Below are positions 41,272-49,321 of a DNA stretch of 62,090 bases, in pieces. Positions within the stretch are counted from its first letter, which is position 1. Every line of letters begins with the position of its first letter. The translations under genes were made by a program, and so were the position numbers. The notes beneath the pieces are model-generated. The model had not been told where the DNA came from. It made no database searches and was given only the letters and a program-made list of their open reading frames with translations. Source of the DNA: Actinomycetes bacterium (GTDB taxonomy: Bacteria; Actinomycetota; Thermoleophilia; Gaiellales; Gaiellaceae); contig JANYJX010000113.1 in assembly GCA_025358355.1 (NCBI GenBank), positions 1-62,090 of the forward strand. The letters run 5' to 3'.

Positions 41272-42231
41272 CGACCGAGTTGTCCACGACCGGCGATGTC
41301 CGCATCGTCCAATTCCCCCATCCTGGTGGCGAGCACGACATGAGTCGCCGACGGATCCGCGAATGGCGGTTAGGGTCGGCCGCTCACCGACGCACGTTCT
41401 TGCAAGTGGACGGGCAATTCCGGGAGAATCCCGATGGCCCCGACGCGGTCGGTGGGCTTGCGGCGTGGGTGGAGTGGGAGGCGCAGGCGCGCCTGGTTTG
41501 TGGACTCGATCCTGTGCCTGGTGGCCCGAAATGGCTCTGCGAGCCTGTAGTCGAGGGGCTCGCGCCGATCCCGGTAGACGGTTCACCGGCCCAGAACACC
41601 GACCCTTTCGTGTTCGGCGATTGCTTCCGTTACACGGCATGTAGGCAGCCCACCAACCGCAAGTTGCGAGCGCTCGGACGCGGTTCGCTCATTCTGTTTG
41701 GCTCCAGCGTCGGGGGGAGACTTCGTGCTCGACACCGTCTTCGTCGTCGCGGGGTACATCGACCACAGCGCGCCGAGCTATCACGACCTCCCCAGATCCG
41801 TGTCGCCCGATGATCACCGCCGCTTCACGCTCGACCCGTGGTACGGATGGGGCGACAATGGTACGACCTATCGACTCTATCTCGGGGCGACACCCGACGA
41901 GCCGGTCGACGGCATGTTTTCGTACCTCCCTTGTATGCCTGCGGCGGGTGAACAGAGTGGCTTCGCCCGGCCCGCAGTGTTTCTTCACCCGTTCGTGAAT
42001 CCCAGCTTGAGGATGCAGGCACGTTCGAGTGCGCTCGTCAAGGCGGAGGTCGTCTCGGGCGCCTGGCGTGCTGTCGCCGATTCTGTGATGGATGCGGGAC
42101 TCTTTTTCGGGACGGGGCTCACGCTCCGATCAACTTTGGTTTCGATCCCGGCCATATCGCGCATAACCCGATCCGGCCAGGCGATGCCCGACGCTGTCGC
42201 CGCTCTCGAGCGGTCCCGGGCTGGGCGTTGA
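41268..42231 (+). CDS. Hypothetical PUA-like protein, interrupted by a one-base frameshift
   Basis: The first part (181 residues in the original frame) reads well through FGDCFRYTACRQ and RALGRGSLILFGSSVGG, then becomes random basic sequence. The next frame continues the protein directly: GGDFVLDTVFVVAGYIDHSA to the end at residue about 320. The switch is at a run of six G at 41712-41717; removing one G restores a single 320-residue product. The LGRGSLILFGS and LDTVFVV segments recall PUA/ASCH/EVE-type folds that read modified bases, but this is a weak resemblance. Translationally coupled to the UDG-like gene. Confidence 0.55.
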
Positions 42232-42246
42232 CGCTCGTCGCCTGGG

Positions 42247-43059
42247 CTACTTGATGCCGTAGCGCAGGAAGAGGTGTGCGCCGTGGCGGCGGACACCGAG
42301 TAGCCGGCTCGCAACACGCGTTTCTGGCAGCAGGTCAATGCCTTCCACCAGCCCGAGGCGGACGTCCTCGCCCGAGCGGCCGGCGAGGAGGGGCGAGACG
42401 GTGAGGAACAGCTCGTCTACGAGCCGTTCGGCGAGCATTGCGCCCAACATCGTTGGGCCTGCTTCGGAGAGGATCGCCGTCAGCCCGCGTGCGTGGAGGA
42501 ATCGGACTGCTGCCTCGAGATCGACCTCGACCTCGTGCTCGCCGGGGAGCACCGCCACCTCGACGCCGTCACGGAGCCGGGCGCCGAGCGCGGCTGCGCC
42601 GGGCTCCGTCGTCAGGATCAGCGCTCCGGCCACGAGTGCAGGATGTTCCGGGTCGATCGAGCCGCTGCCGGTGAGCACGGCGAACGCGGGCTCGGGCGGC
42701 AGGCTGAGTCGGTGCCGCAGGTCGGCGATGGCCGCGGCCGCCGGCGGATAGGCATCGGTCGCGTTCCACAGGCCCTGCGGTGAGCCGTTCAGCGTGCCAG
42801 AGCTGATCAGCACGACATCGGCGCACGCGCGGAGTAGCGCCATGACGAAGCGGTCGGGGTCGCTCTGGTCGCTGATCAGCCGGTTCGAGCGCGGCGTCGC
42901 CGGGATCGAGACGACGCCGTCGATCGTAGACACGAAGTTCACGAACAGCGACGGCCGATCGAAACCGAGCGTTCCCGGATAGAGCGCGTGGAGCTTCGGT
43001 GGGAGGCCGAAGTCGGGCAGGCCCGGCTCCTCCCAGAGAAGCTCGAGCGGCTCGATCAT
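42247..43059 (-). CDS. RibD C-terminal domain (dihydrofolate-reductase-fold) reductase
   Basis: 270 residues. FVNFVSTIDGVVS near residue 40 and SEAGPTMLGAMLAERLVDELF near 205 are typical of the RibD C-terminal pyrimidine-reductase domain; no deaminase domain is attached. Such proteins reduce pyrimidine or pterin-like substrates with NADPH. The ATG overlaps the stop of the SDR gene (ATGA), and that gene likewise overlaps the phosphatidyltransferase gene, so three genes form one operon. The nearby carbinolamine dehydratase suggests pterin chemistry. Confidence 0.85.
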   Translation of the reverse strand: MIEPLELLWEEPGLPDFGLPPKLHALYPGTLGFDRPSLFVNFVSTIDGVVSIPATPRSNRLISDQSDPDRFVMALLRACADVVLISSGTLNGSPQGLWNATDAYPPAAAAIADLRHRLSLPPEPAFAVLTGSGSIDPEHPALVAGALILTTEPGAAALGARLRDGVEVAVLPGEHEVEVDLEAAVRFLHARGLTAILSEAGPTMLGAMLAERLVDELFLTVSPLLAGRSGEDVRLGLVEGIDLLPETRVASRLLGVRRHGAHLFLRYGIK

Positions 43060-43730
43060 GCCCAGCCGTAGACGGGCAGAATCGCACCGGTCACCGCAGC
43101 CGCCGAGTCGCTGCAGAGGAACGCGACGACCGCGGCCATCTGCTCCGGCGGCACCGCTTTCGCGATGCGCTCGGCCGACATCGTCTCGCGGTTCGCCGGC
43201 GTGTCGATCACCGAAGGCAGCACCGCGTTGACGCGGACATTCTTCGCCGCGAGCTCCATGCTCAGCACCTCGGTCAGCTTCACGACGGCGGCCTTGGCGA
43301 CGCTGTAGCCGGCGGCGCCGGAGCCGCCGACGAGCGCTGATCGCGAGGAGATGTTCACGATCGCGTCGCCTTCGCCGAGTCGCCGGGCGGCCGAGCGGCA
43401 CGACCACCATGCCGTGCCGAGGTTCAGATCCTGGACGAAGCGGTAGTCGTCCGGCTCGCTGTCGGCGACGGCTCCGGCGCGGAAGCCACCGACTGCGTTG
43501 ACGACCCAGCGTGGCCGCTCGCCGACCTCTTCGAGCCGCGTCCACAGCTCCTCGATCTCGTCGGGGTTCGTGAGATCGACCGCGACGCGCCGAAGGCTGG
43601 GCAGGTCGTTGTCGTGTCCGCCGGGATGCCGGTCGGCGGCGACGACGCGGTCACCGCGTTCGAGGAACGCCGCAACGAGCGCGCTCCCGAGCGCTCCTCC
43701 TCCGCCGCAAACGAGGGCGATGTCGCTCAT
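43056..43730 (-). CDS. Short-chain dehydrogenase, dihydropteridine-reductase-like
   Basis: 224 residues from the ATG that overlaps the upstream stop. The cofactor turn is CGGGGALGSALVAAF, the Ser is in NISSRSALVGG and the catalytic pair is YSVAK near 147. The stretch VNAVLPSVIDTPANRETM closely resembles the AVLPxxxDTPxNRxxM of quinonoid dihydropteridine reductase. The short length fits that enzyme too. It would regenerate a tetrahydropterin or reduce a related substrate. Coupled to the RibD-C gene. Confidence 0.82.
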   Translation of the reverse strand: MSDIALVCGGGGALGSALVAAFLERGDRVVAADRHPGGHDNDLPSLRRVAVDLTNPDEIEELWTRLEEVGERPRWVVNAVGGFRAGAVADSEPDDYRFVQDLNLGTAWWSCRSAARRLGEGDAIVNISSRSALVGGSGAAGYSVAKAAVVKLTEVLSMELAAKNVRVNAVLPSVIDTPANRETMSAERIAKAVPPEQMAAVVAFLCSDSAAAVTGAILPVYGWA

Positions 43731-44539
43731 CGGTGTGCGAGCACCTCGCGTCGAATCATGAGCGGCGCGAGCGCGATCGCGCACCCGATCGCCACCCAGC
43801 CATACGCAGCCGGGTACCCGAGCGCGAGAAAGACACCGGCGACGGCGAGCTGGGTCGAGAGCCCAAAGTTGGCTAGAACGGTGAGCGTTGCTCGGTCGTG
43901 GTACGCGAGCCGCGTTCGCTCGTCAGAGCCCTCGCGCCAAGTGGCGAATCGCTCGATCAGCCGATCCTGCGACCCGTAGAAGATCGCGTATGCGCGGGCG
44001 AGCGCGCCGGCGACACCCGTGGCCGTGGGCGTCGCGTCGTATCCCAGACCGCGTGCCGCGCGATACAGGCGGTCGAGGTTGTAGTCGGCGCTCAACGCAA
44101 GCGTGAGCGCGAGGAATCCCGCGAGGGCGAGCCAGGGCTGGCCGGTCAGGTAACCGATCGCCGCGAACAGTGCTGCGTTGATGAGGAGGTCGGAGAGCGA
44201 GTCGAGATAACGGCCGAGCGCCGACACGCGCCCGGATGCGCGCGCAAGCTGGCCGTCGGCGTTGTCGAGGATCGTCTTCAGCTGCAGGAGCACGGCTGCG
44301 ACGAGGAGCTGCCCGCGGGCGATCTCCGCCGCAGCGGTAAGCCCGACGGTCGCCGCGGTGAGGACGACCGCGGGAGGCGGCACTCGAAGCGGTCTCAGCG
44401 CGACGACGACCAGATGCGCGAGCGGCCGAAACACGTACTCACACAGAACCTCGGTTCCCGGCCGTTGCTTGCGCGACCGGGCGAGGAGCGAGACCGCGAC
44501 CTCGTCGGCTGCGGGCGGCTTCGAGAGACAGGCGGGCAC
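43727..44539 (-). CDS. CDP-alcohol phosphatidyltransferase family membrane protein
   Basis: 270 residues from GTG; the start is uncertain because the frame stays open upstream into the divergent gene. The full catalytic motif DGx2ARx8Gx3Dx3D is present in DGQLARASGRVSALGRYLD followed by SLSD, near residues 88-110. About six membrane helices. Members condense a CDP-linked alcohol with a second alcohol to form phospholipids or phosphoinositides. Its coupling with redox genes is unusual and unexplained. Confidence 0.88.
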   Translation of the reverse strand: MPACLSKPPAADEVAVSLLARSRKQRPGTEVLCEYVFRPLAHLVVVALRPLRVPPPAVVLTAATVGLTAAAEIARGQLLVAAVLLQLKTILDNADGQLARASGRVSALGRYLDSLSDLLINAALFAAIGYLTGQPWLALAGFLALTLALSADYNLDRLYRAARGLGYDATPTATGVAGALARAYAIFYGSQDRLIERFATWREGSDERTRLAYHDRATLTVLANFGLSTQLAVAGVFLALGYPAAYGWVAIGCAIALAPLMIRREVLAHR

Positions 44540-44562
44540 AGGCTTGCGGATCGTACGTGCGC

Positions 44563-44568
44563 AATACT
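44563..44568 (+). promoter_or_regulatory. Putative -10 hexamer of the carbinolamine dehydratase gene
   Basis: AATACT lies 7 bases before the GTG, with no ribosome binding site. Confidence 0.35.
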
Positions 44569-44575
44569 TCTCTCC

Positions 44576-44818
44576 GTGGCTGTTCCGGAGCATTGGGCGG
44601 AGGTCGACGGCGTGCTGCGCCGGGAGTTCGAGCTCGCCGATTTCCGCGAGGCGATCGCTTTCGTCAACCGGCTCGCCGACCTCGCGGAGGCCGAGAATCA
44701 TCATCCCGACATCGAGATCAACTACCGGCGGGTCACGGTGCGCTGGTGGACGCACACTGCCGGCGGGATCACCGGGCGTGACCGTGAGCTTGCGGGGCGG
44801 ACCAACGAGCTCGTCTGA
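44576..44818 (+). CDS. Pterin-4a-carbinolamine dehydratase
   Basis: 80 residues from GTG, short but covering the whole domain. The catalytic pattern is complete: AENHHPDIEINYRRV near residues 39-53 with the two active-site His, then WWTHTAGGITGRD near 57-69. The enzyme dehydrates 4a-hydroxytetrahydropterin to the quinonoid dihydropterin, which the divergent dihydropteridine-reductase-like SDR could reduce. The frame is open far upstream but only as the shadow of the phosphatidyltransferase gene. Confidence 0.88.
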   Translation: MAVPEHWAEVDGVLRREFELADFREAIAFVNRLADLAEAENHHPDIEINYRRVTVRWWTHTAGGITGRDRELAGRTNELV

Positions 44819-44913
44819 TCGATCGAGATCTTGGAACGACGTGGAGATCGGCACATGCGTTGCTGCATTGGTATGCGGTGCGTCGTATGAGTTGCCCTTC
44901 GGTGGTCCACCCA

Positions 44914-44926
44914 AGTCAGTCTGACT
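44914..44926 (+). promoter_or_regulatory. Dyad upstream of the copper operon
   Basis: AGTCA-GTC-TGACT is a perfect 5-bp dyad ending 17 bases before the GTG start and just ahead of the AAAGGGGG ribosome site. It could be a repressor operator or a translation-control hairpin. No known copper-regulator consensus is matched. Confidence 0.4.
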
Positions 44927-44943
44927 ATGCAAAGGGGGTTCTA

Positions 44944-46005
44944 GTGAAGCGACTCGTTCTCGTTACGGCGGTCGTAGCCTCGTTCGCGTTCGCCGGGCAG
45001 GCGATGGCAGCGAACAACTACGCGATCAATCTCGGTCAGCAGGGGCCAAGCCCTGCCGGCATCCCGAAGTCGGCGTTCCTCGACGTGTTCCTGCCGTCCA
45101 AGGTGACGATCAACGCCGGTGACAGCGTCACGTTCTCGAGTGCGACGTTCCACACAGTGACCTACGCTCCGAAGCCCGCGGGGCTGTTCGCACCCGACCC
45201 GGCAAAGAGCGCCTACGACCAGCTTCTCGACGCGGCCGGAGTGCCGTTCTACTTCGGCGGCTTGCCGAAGTTCGTCTACAACCCGGCTGCGCTCGGGCCT
45301 TACGGCCCGAAGTCGATCGCCGGCAAGACGCCGGTGTCCAGCGGCGTTCTCTCCCCGCCTGGCCGTAAGCCTGCGACGGCGACGTTCTTGTTCCCGATGC
45401 CCGGCGTCTACCACCTGTTCTGTCAGGTCCATCCGGGCATGAAAGGGACTGTGATCGTCAAGCCGGCTGCAACGCCGGTGCCGGCAACTCCTGCTCAAGT
45501 GCGGGCTCAGGCGCTCATCGACACCGCTGCGGCTTTCGCGAAGGCCAAGGCGCTGAACGCGACGAAGGCTCCCGCCAACACCGTGATCATGGGGATCGGC
45601 ACCACGACGACGCTCCTTGGCTACCTCCCCGCGACCTTGAGGATCAAGGCCGGGACGACGGTGAACTTCGTCAACAAGGCACCGTCGGAGGTGCACAACA
45701 TCACATTCGGTCCGAAGAAGTACATCCTCGGGCTCGAGAAGAAGATCGACCTCTTGCCCACCGGGCCGGGGAGCCCGAACCAGGTCGCGCCCGTGCTGCT
45801 CTACGGCTCCGAGCCGAAGGGCCAGTACACCTACGACGGCACGAACCATGGCAACGGGTTCTTCGCGACGCCCCTGACCGCTGGCTCGCCGGCCGTACCG
45901 CTGCCGAAGGCGTCGAAGGTGACCTTCACGAAAGCGGGCACATACCACTACTTCTGCCGGATCCACGGCCCCGACATGTCGGGGACGATCGTCGTCACGC
46001 CGTGA
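44944..46005 (+). CDS. Secreted protein with two complete cupredoxin copper sites
   Basis: 353 residues from GTG, with AAAGGGGG a few bases upstream. Signal peptide residues 1-22, ending AMA. Domain 1 (about 25-180) has TFHTVTY and FCQVHPGMKG; domain 2 (about 220-353) has EVHNITFGP and YFCRIHGPDMSG. Each domain shows His, Cys, His and Met, so two type-1 copper centres are expected. It probably shuttles electrons to or from the multicopper oxidase encoded next (GTGA overlap). Confidence 0.88.
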   Translation: MKRLVLVTAVVASFAFAGQAMAANNYAINLGQQGPSPAGIPKSAFLDVFLPSKVTINAGDSVTFSSATFHTVTYAPKPAGLFAPDPAKSAYDQLLDAAGVPFYFGGLPKFVYNPAALGPYGPKSIAGKTPVSSGVLSPPGRKPATATFLFPMPGVYHLFCQVHPGMKGTVIVKPAATPVPATPAQVRAQALIDTAAAFAKAKALNATKAPANTVIMGIGTTTTLLGYLPATLRIKAGTTVNFVNKAPSEVHNITFGPKKYILGLEKKIDLLPTGPGSPNQVAPVLLYGSEPKGQYTYDGTNHGNGFFATPLTAGSPAVPLPKASKVTFTKAGTYHYFCRIHGPDMSGTIVVTP

Positions 46006-46943
46006 AGCGAGCCGCACTTCGAGGGTCGGGGGCGCTGGCGCTCCCGACCCTCGCGGCCATCGCACTGGTTTTGCTCACTGGCTCCGCTCGTGCGGCTGGC
46101 AGCCTGCACGAGTACTGGGTCGCGGCGGTGCCCGTGACCTGGCACGTCGTCCCGAACGAGCGGGATGCGATCGGGGGCGACCGGTTCCTAGCGAGGAAGA
46201 CGACTTTCCAGACGATCGTCTATCGCGAGTTCACGCCGAACTTCGCAAAGCAGATCCCGAACGCGCTTGGCGACCGAGGTATCCAGGGACCGCTGATCCG
46301 GGCACGGGTGGGCGACACGATCCTCGTCCACTTCCGCAACCTTGACTCGCTCCTCAACCGACCGCATTCGATGCACTTCCACGGTGTCTCGTACCGTCCT
46401 GGCTCCGACGGAGCGTTCATCCCGGGCTTCTCTGGCCCCGGCGCGAACGTCAAGCCGGGACAGAGCTTCACCTACCGGCTCCTTGCGGGGCCAGACTCCG
46501 CCGGCGTCTGGCCGTACCACGACCACTCGCCTTCGATGATGGACTCGATCAGTGGCGGCTTATACGGCGCGCTGTCGATACTCGCGCCGGGCGAGCAGCT
46601 GCCCGATCACGAGTTCGTCGTCTACCTCGAATCGCAACTCGGGTTCATGACGATCGACGGCCGGGCCTTCGTCGGCAACACGCCCGTCTTCCATGCGAAG
46701 GTCGGCGATGTCGTGCAATGGGACGTACTCGCTCTCGGCGACGACTTCCATAGCTTTCATGTGCACGGCCACCGCTGGAGGACGCCCGGTGGCGGGGTGA
46801 TCGACACGCAGACGGTGGGGCCGGCCGAGAGCTTGAAGATCCGCTGGGTCGAGGACGCGCCGGGCACGTGGTTCTACCACTGCCACGTCGAGAGCCACAT
46901 GATGAACGGGATGATCGGCATTTACCGCGTCGCGCCGCGATGA
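46002..46943 (+). CDS. Two-domain multicopper oxidase
   Basis: 313 residues with a signal peptide (about 1-32). Copper motifs appear in order: SMHFHGV near 125, WPYHDHS near 170, DDFHSFHVHGH near 250 and FYHCHVESHMMNGM near 290. The Cys and the Met are only in domain 2, so the type-1 site is in domain 2 and the trinuclear site lies between subunits, as in type-B two-domain laccases (homotrimers). It would oxidise a metal, phenol or nitrogen compound with O2. Cupredoxin genes on both sides overlap it by 4 bases. Confidence 0.9.
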   Translation: MKRAALRGSGALALPTLAAIALVLLTGSARAAGSLHEYWVAAVPVTWHVVPNERDAIGGDRFLARKTTFQTIVYREFTPNFAKQIPNALGDRGIQGPLIRARVGDTILVHFRNLDSLLNRPHSMHFHGVSYRPGSDGAFIPGFSGPGANVKPGQSFTYRLLAGPDSAGVWPYHDHSPSMMDSISGGLYGALSILAPGEQLPDHEFVVYLESQLGFMTIDGRAFVGNTPVFHAKVGDVVQWDVLALGDDFHSFHVHGHRWRTPGGGVIDTQTVGPAESLKIRWVEDAPGTWFYHCHVESHMMNGMIGIYRVAPR

Positions 46944-47764
46944 GGCGGGTGCTGTTCGTGGCTGTTGTGGCGCTGGCCGCCGTTGCGGCCGCTCTTGCGG
47001 CCCCTTCCGGAGGTGGACAGGTGCGCGAGGTGTCGATTCCCGGCAAGGTCTTCGTTCCGGGGGCGCTCGACGTGCTTGTCGGAGACACGGTGGTGTGGCG
47101 AAACGGCGATGCGACGACCCACACCGTGACGGCGGACAACGACTCGTTCGACTCGGGATTCCTCTCCGCGGGCGCGACGTTCGCCGAAACGTTCTCGAAG
47201 CCCGGGCTCTACGTCTATCACTGCACGATCCACAAGTTCATGCACGGAGTCGTGCGAGTTGTTCCGGTCGCCCTGTCTGCGCCCGATGACGCCGTCGTGT
47301 CCGGTAGTCGCGTCGTGTTGAGCGGGCTGGCGCCCGCCGGCACGGAGCAGGTCACCGTCACGAGGAGTGATGACTCCACGAAACAGCGCGTTGTCGTTCC
47401 TGCGACGGATGGGAGCTTCACCGTCACCGAGCGCGTGTTCCGTCCGGTCGCGTATCGCGCGCTTCTCGGCGGTGTGTCAAGTCCATTGGTCCGCGTCCAG
47501 GTCGAGCCGAAGGTGGTCGCTCGGGCGAGAGCCGGCAAGCTCGTCGCGACGGCCAAGCCTTCACGTGAGGGCGCGCGAGCCGTGCTACAGGAGTACGACC
47601 TCGAGCACTTCGCCTGGAGAACCATCGCGCGTAGCGTCCTCGGCCCTGGCTCGCATGTTGCAATCTCGCTGCCCGCAGAGCACCGTGGACGCTTCCGCAT
47701 CGTCGTTCGCGGCGGTGACGGCTGGGGCGACGGAGCCTCGCAGGCGGTCGTGCGCGACCACTGA
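46940..47764 (+). CDS. Secreted single-site cupredoxin with C-terminal beta domains
   Basis: 274 residues, signal peptide about 1-21. The plastocyanin-like domain (about 25-112) shows THTVTAD and YHCTIHKFMHG, a complete His-Cys-His-Met set. Residues about 115-274 are beta-rich without copper motifs and may be a protein or wall-binding module. The ATG overlaps the oxidase stop, so it belongs to the same operon and is likely an electron partner. Confidence 0.87.
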   Translation: MRRVLFVAVVALAAVAAALAAPSGGGQVREVSIPGKVFVPGALDVLVGDTVVWRNGDATTHTVTADNDSFDSGFLSAGATFAETFSKPGLYVYHCTIHKFMHGVVRVVPVALSAPDDAVVSGSRVVLSGLAPAGTEQVTVTRSDDSTKQRVVVPATDGSFTVTERVFRPVAYRALLGGVSSPLVRVQVEPKVVARARAGKLVATAKPSREGARAVLQEYDLEHFAWRTIARSVLGPGSHVAISLPAEHRGRFRIVVRGGDGWGDGASQAVVRDH

Positions 47765-47775
47765 CCTGGGCCAGG

Positions 47776-47781
47776 CAGACT
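47776..47781 (+). promoter_or_regulatory. Putative -10 hexamer of the amidase gene
   Basis: CAGACT ends 6 bases before the GTG start, again without a ribosome binding site. Confidence 0.35.
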
Positions 47782-47787
47782 GGCACG

Positions 47788-48504
47788 GTGCGACGGCTCC
47801 TTGTGGGGATAGCGGTCATGCTCTCTGTTCTGGCGTCCATGGCTCAGGCCGGGCCGCGGCCAGTCGTTGTGGTCGACCCGGGGCACGACCTGCGCGCGAA
47901 CCTCGCCACGGAGCCGATCGGGCCGGGCTCATCGACGCGGAAGATCCTCGACGGCGGCGGCACACGTGGCGTCGTCACGCGGATCAGCGAAGCGGATCTC
48001 AACCTTGCGGTCGCGCTGCGCGTTCGCGCGCTACTCGAGGCCGCCGGAGTCCGCGTCGTGATGACGCGCACGACCACCGCCCACATGAGCATGGGCAACA
48101 TCGCACGCGCCGCGATCGCGAATCGCGCGCACGCGGCGCTCTTCCTGCGGATCCACGCCGACGGTTCGACCGATCCGCGCGCCAACGGGAGCCACACGCT
48201 CTACCCCGCGCTGCGCAAGGGCTGGACGGACGACATCTACGTGCAGAGTCGCCGCGCCGCCCGCACGGTTCAGGCCGAGGTCGTGCGCGCGCTCGGCTTC
48301 CCCACCCGCGGCCTGCAGGAGCACACAGATTTCACCGGCTTCAACTGGTCGAACGTGCCGGTGATTCTCGTCGAGATGGGCTTCATGACGAACCCGACCG
48401 AGGACAAGTTGCTCGGGACAACTTCATACCGACAGCGTGCGGCCGTCGGGCTCTGCCGCGGCACGCTGCGCTACCTCGGACGCAATCCCGCCGCCTGCGG
48501 CTGA
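47788..48504 (+). CDS. Secreted N-acetylmuramoyl-L-alanine amidase (Amidase_3)
   Basis: 238 residues with a signal peptide ending near AQA (residue 21). Zinc and catalytic motifs: VVDPGHD near 30, SEADLNLAVALRVRALLE near 68, FLRIHADGS near 120 and ILVEMGFMTNPTED near 192, so the zinc His residues and the catalytic Glu are present. It cleaves the bond between MurNAc and the peptide stem in peptidoglycan. No cell-wall binding repeats are attached. Its end overlaps the convergent CtaG gene by 34 bases. Confidence 0.9.
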   Translation: MRRLLVGIAVMLSVLASMAQAGPRPVVVVDPGHDLRANLATEPIGPGSSTRKILDGGGTRGVVTRISEADLNLAVALRVRALLEAAGVRVVMTRTTTAHMSMGNIARAAIANRAHAALFLRIHADGSTDPRANGSHTLYPALRKGWTDDIYVQSRRAARTVQAEVVRALGFPTRGLQEHTDFTGFNWSNVPVILVEMGFMTNPTEDKLLGTTSYRQRAAVGLCRGTLRYLGRNPAACG

Positions 48505-49316
48505 TCCAGGCGCGTGGCCGGTAGCTCCTTGAGGTAGCGGGAGAGCAGGATGAAGACGCAGGTGCCAAGTGTCGCGACCTGCTCGACGAGCATCACAAGC
48601 GCCGCAAGCCGTTGATCGGCCTGAGGGCTGAGGCCGAGGAGCCGGTCGGGTTGCTTCGCGTAGTGCGGGTAGATCGTACCGCCGTCGAGGAGCGTTCCCA
48701 TCACGGGATCGGCGAGCAGGAACACCGCGACCGCGGCGAGGATCCGGACGGGCAGCGTGAGGCGGCGCGTGCGTGCCGGGTCGATCAGCAGGTTCCAGAC
48801 GAGCACGCCGGTGATGACGAACGACAGGTGCTCGAGGTTGTGCACGGTCTGGTGCGTCGCTGCGTAGTCGTAGATTCGCGGGACATGCCAGGCCCACGTC
48901 GACGCCGACCACAGTGCGAGCGTCACCCACGGGCCGATCACCCAGTGCAGGACGACGCGCAGCGGGTGGAAACGCGCGATCCGCGAAAGCACGGGCTTCG
49001 GCAGGAAGAAGAAGAGCAGCGGTCCGCGCAGCGCGAGCAGCCCGAGAGCGATCGCGAGGTCGCCGATCACGATGTGCTCGAGCATGTGCGCCGACAGCAG
49101 ATAGTCGTCGGCGACCCTGTCGAGCGGCGAGTCGAGCGCAAGGAAGACGAGCGCGATCGCGGCGACGAACAGTGCGGCGCGATCCCAGCTCGCATGGTCG
49201 CGACGCCCGCGGCGGCGGAGCCGCACGAATCCCTGGAAGAACAACGCCAACGCGATCAGGCAGACTGCGACAACTGCAGGCTCGATGTGCCAAGGCGACG
49301 CGAGCGACGGTTGCAC
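48471..49316 (-). CDS. ctaG: CtaG family cytochrome c oxidase assembly protein
   Basis: 281 residues from GTG, about seven to eight membrane helices. LLSAHMLEHIVIGDLAIALG near residue 80, WSASTWAWHVPRIYDYA near 142 and VHNLEHLSFVITGVLVWN near 162 are the His-rich motifs of the caa3-type CtaG family, and LLADPVMGT follows. These proteins help insert copper into haem-copper oxidases. The start is 5 bases after the flippase stop. The oxidase genes themselves are not in the window. Confidence 0.88.
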   Translation of the reverse strand: MQPSLASPWHIEPAVVAVCLIALALFFQGFVRLRRRGRRDHASWDRAALFVAAIALVFLALDSPLDRVADDYLLSAHMLEHIVIGDLAIALGLLALRGPLLFFFLPKPVLSRIARFHPLRVVLHWVIGPWVTLALWSASTWAWHVPRIYDYAATHQTVHNLEHLSFVITGVLVWNLLIDPARTRRLTLPVRILAAVAVFLLADPVMGTLLDGGTIYPHYAKQPDRLLGLSPQADQRLAALVMLVEQVATLGTCVFILLSRYLKELPATRLDQPQAAGLRPR

Positions 49317-49321
49317 GATCT

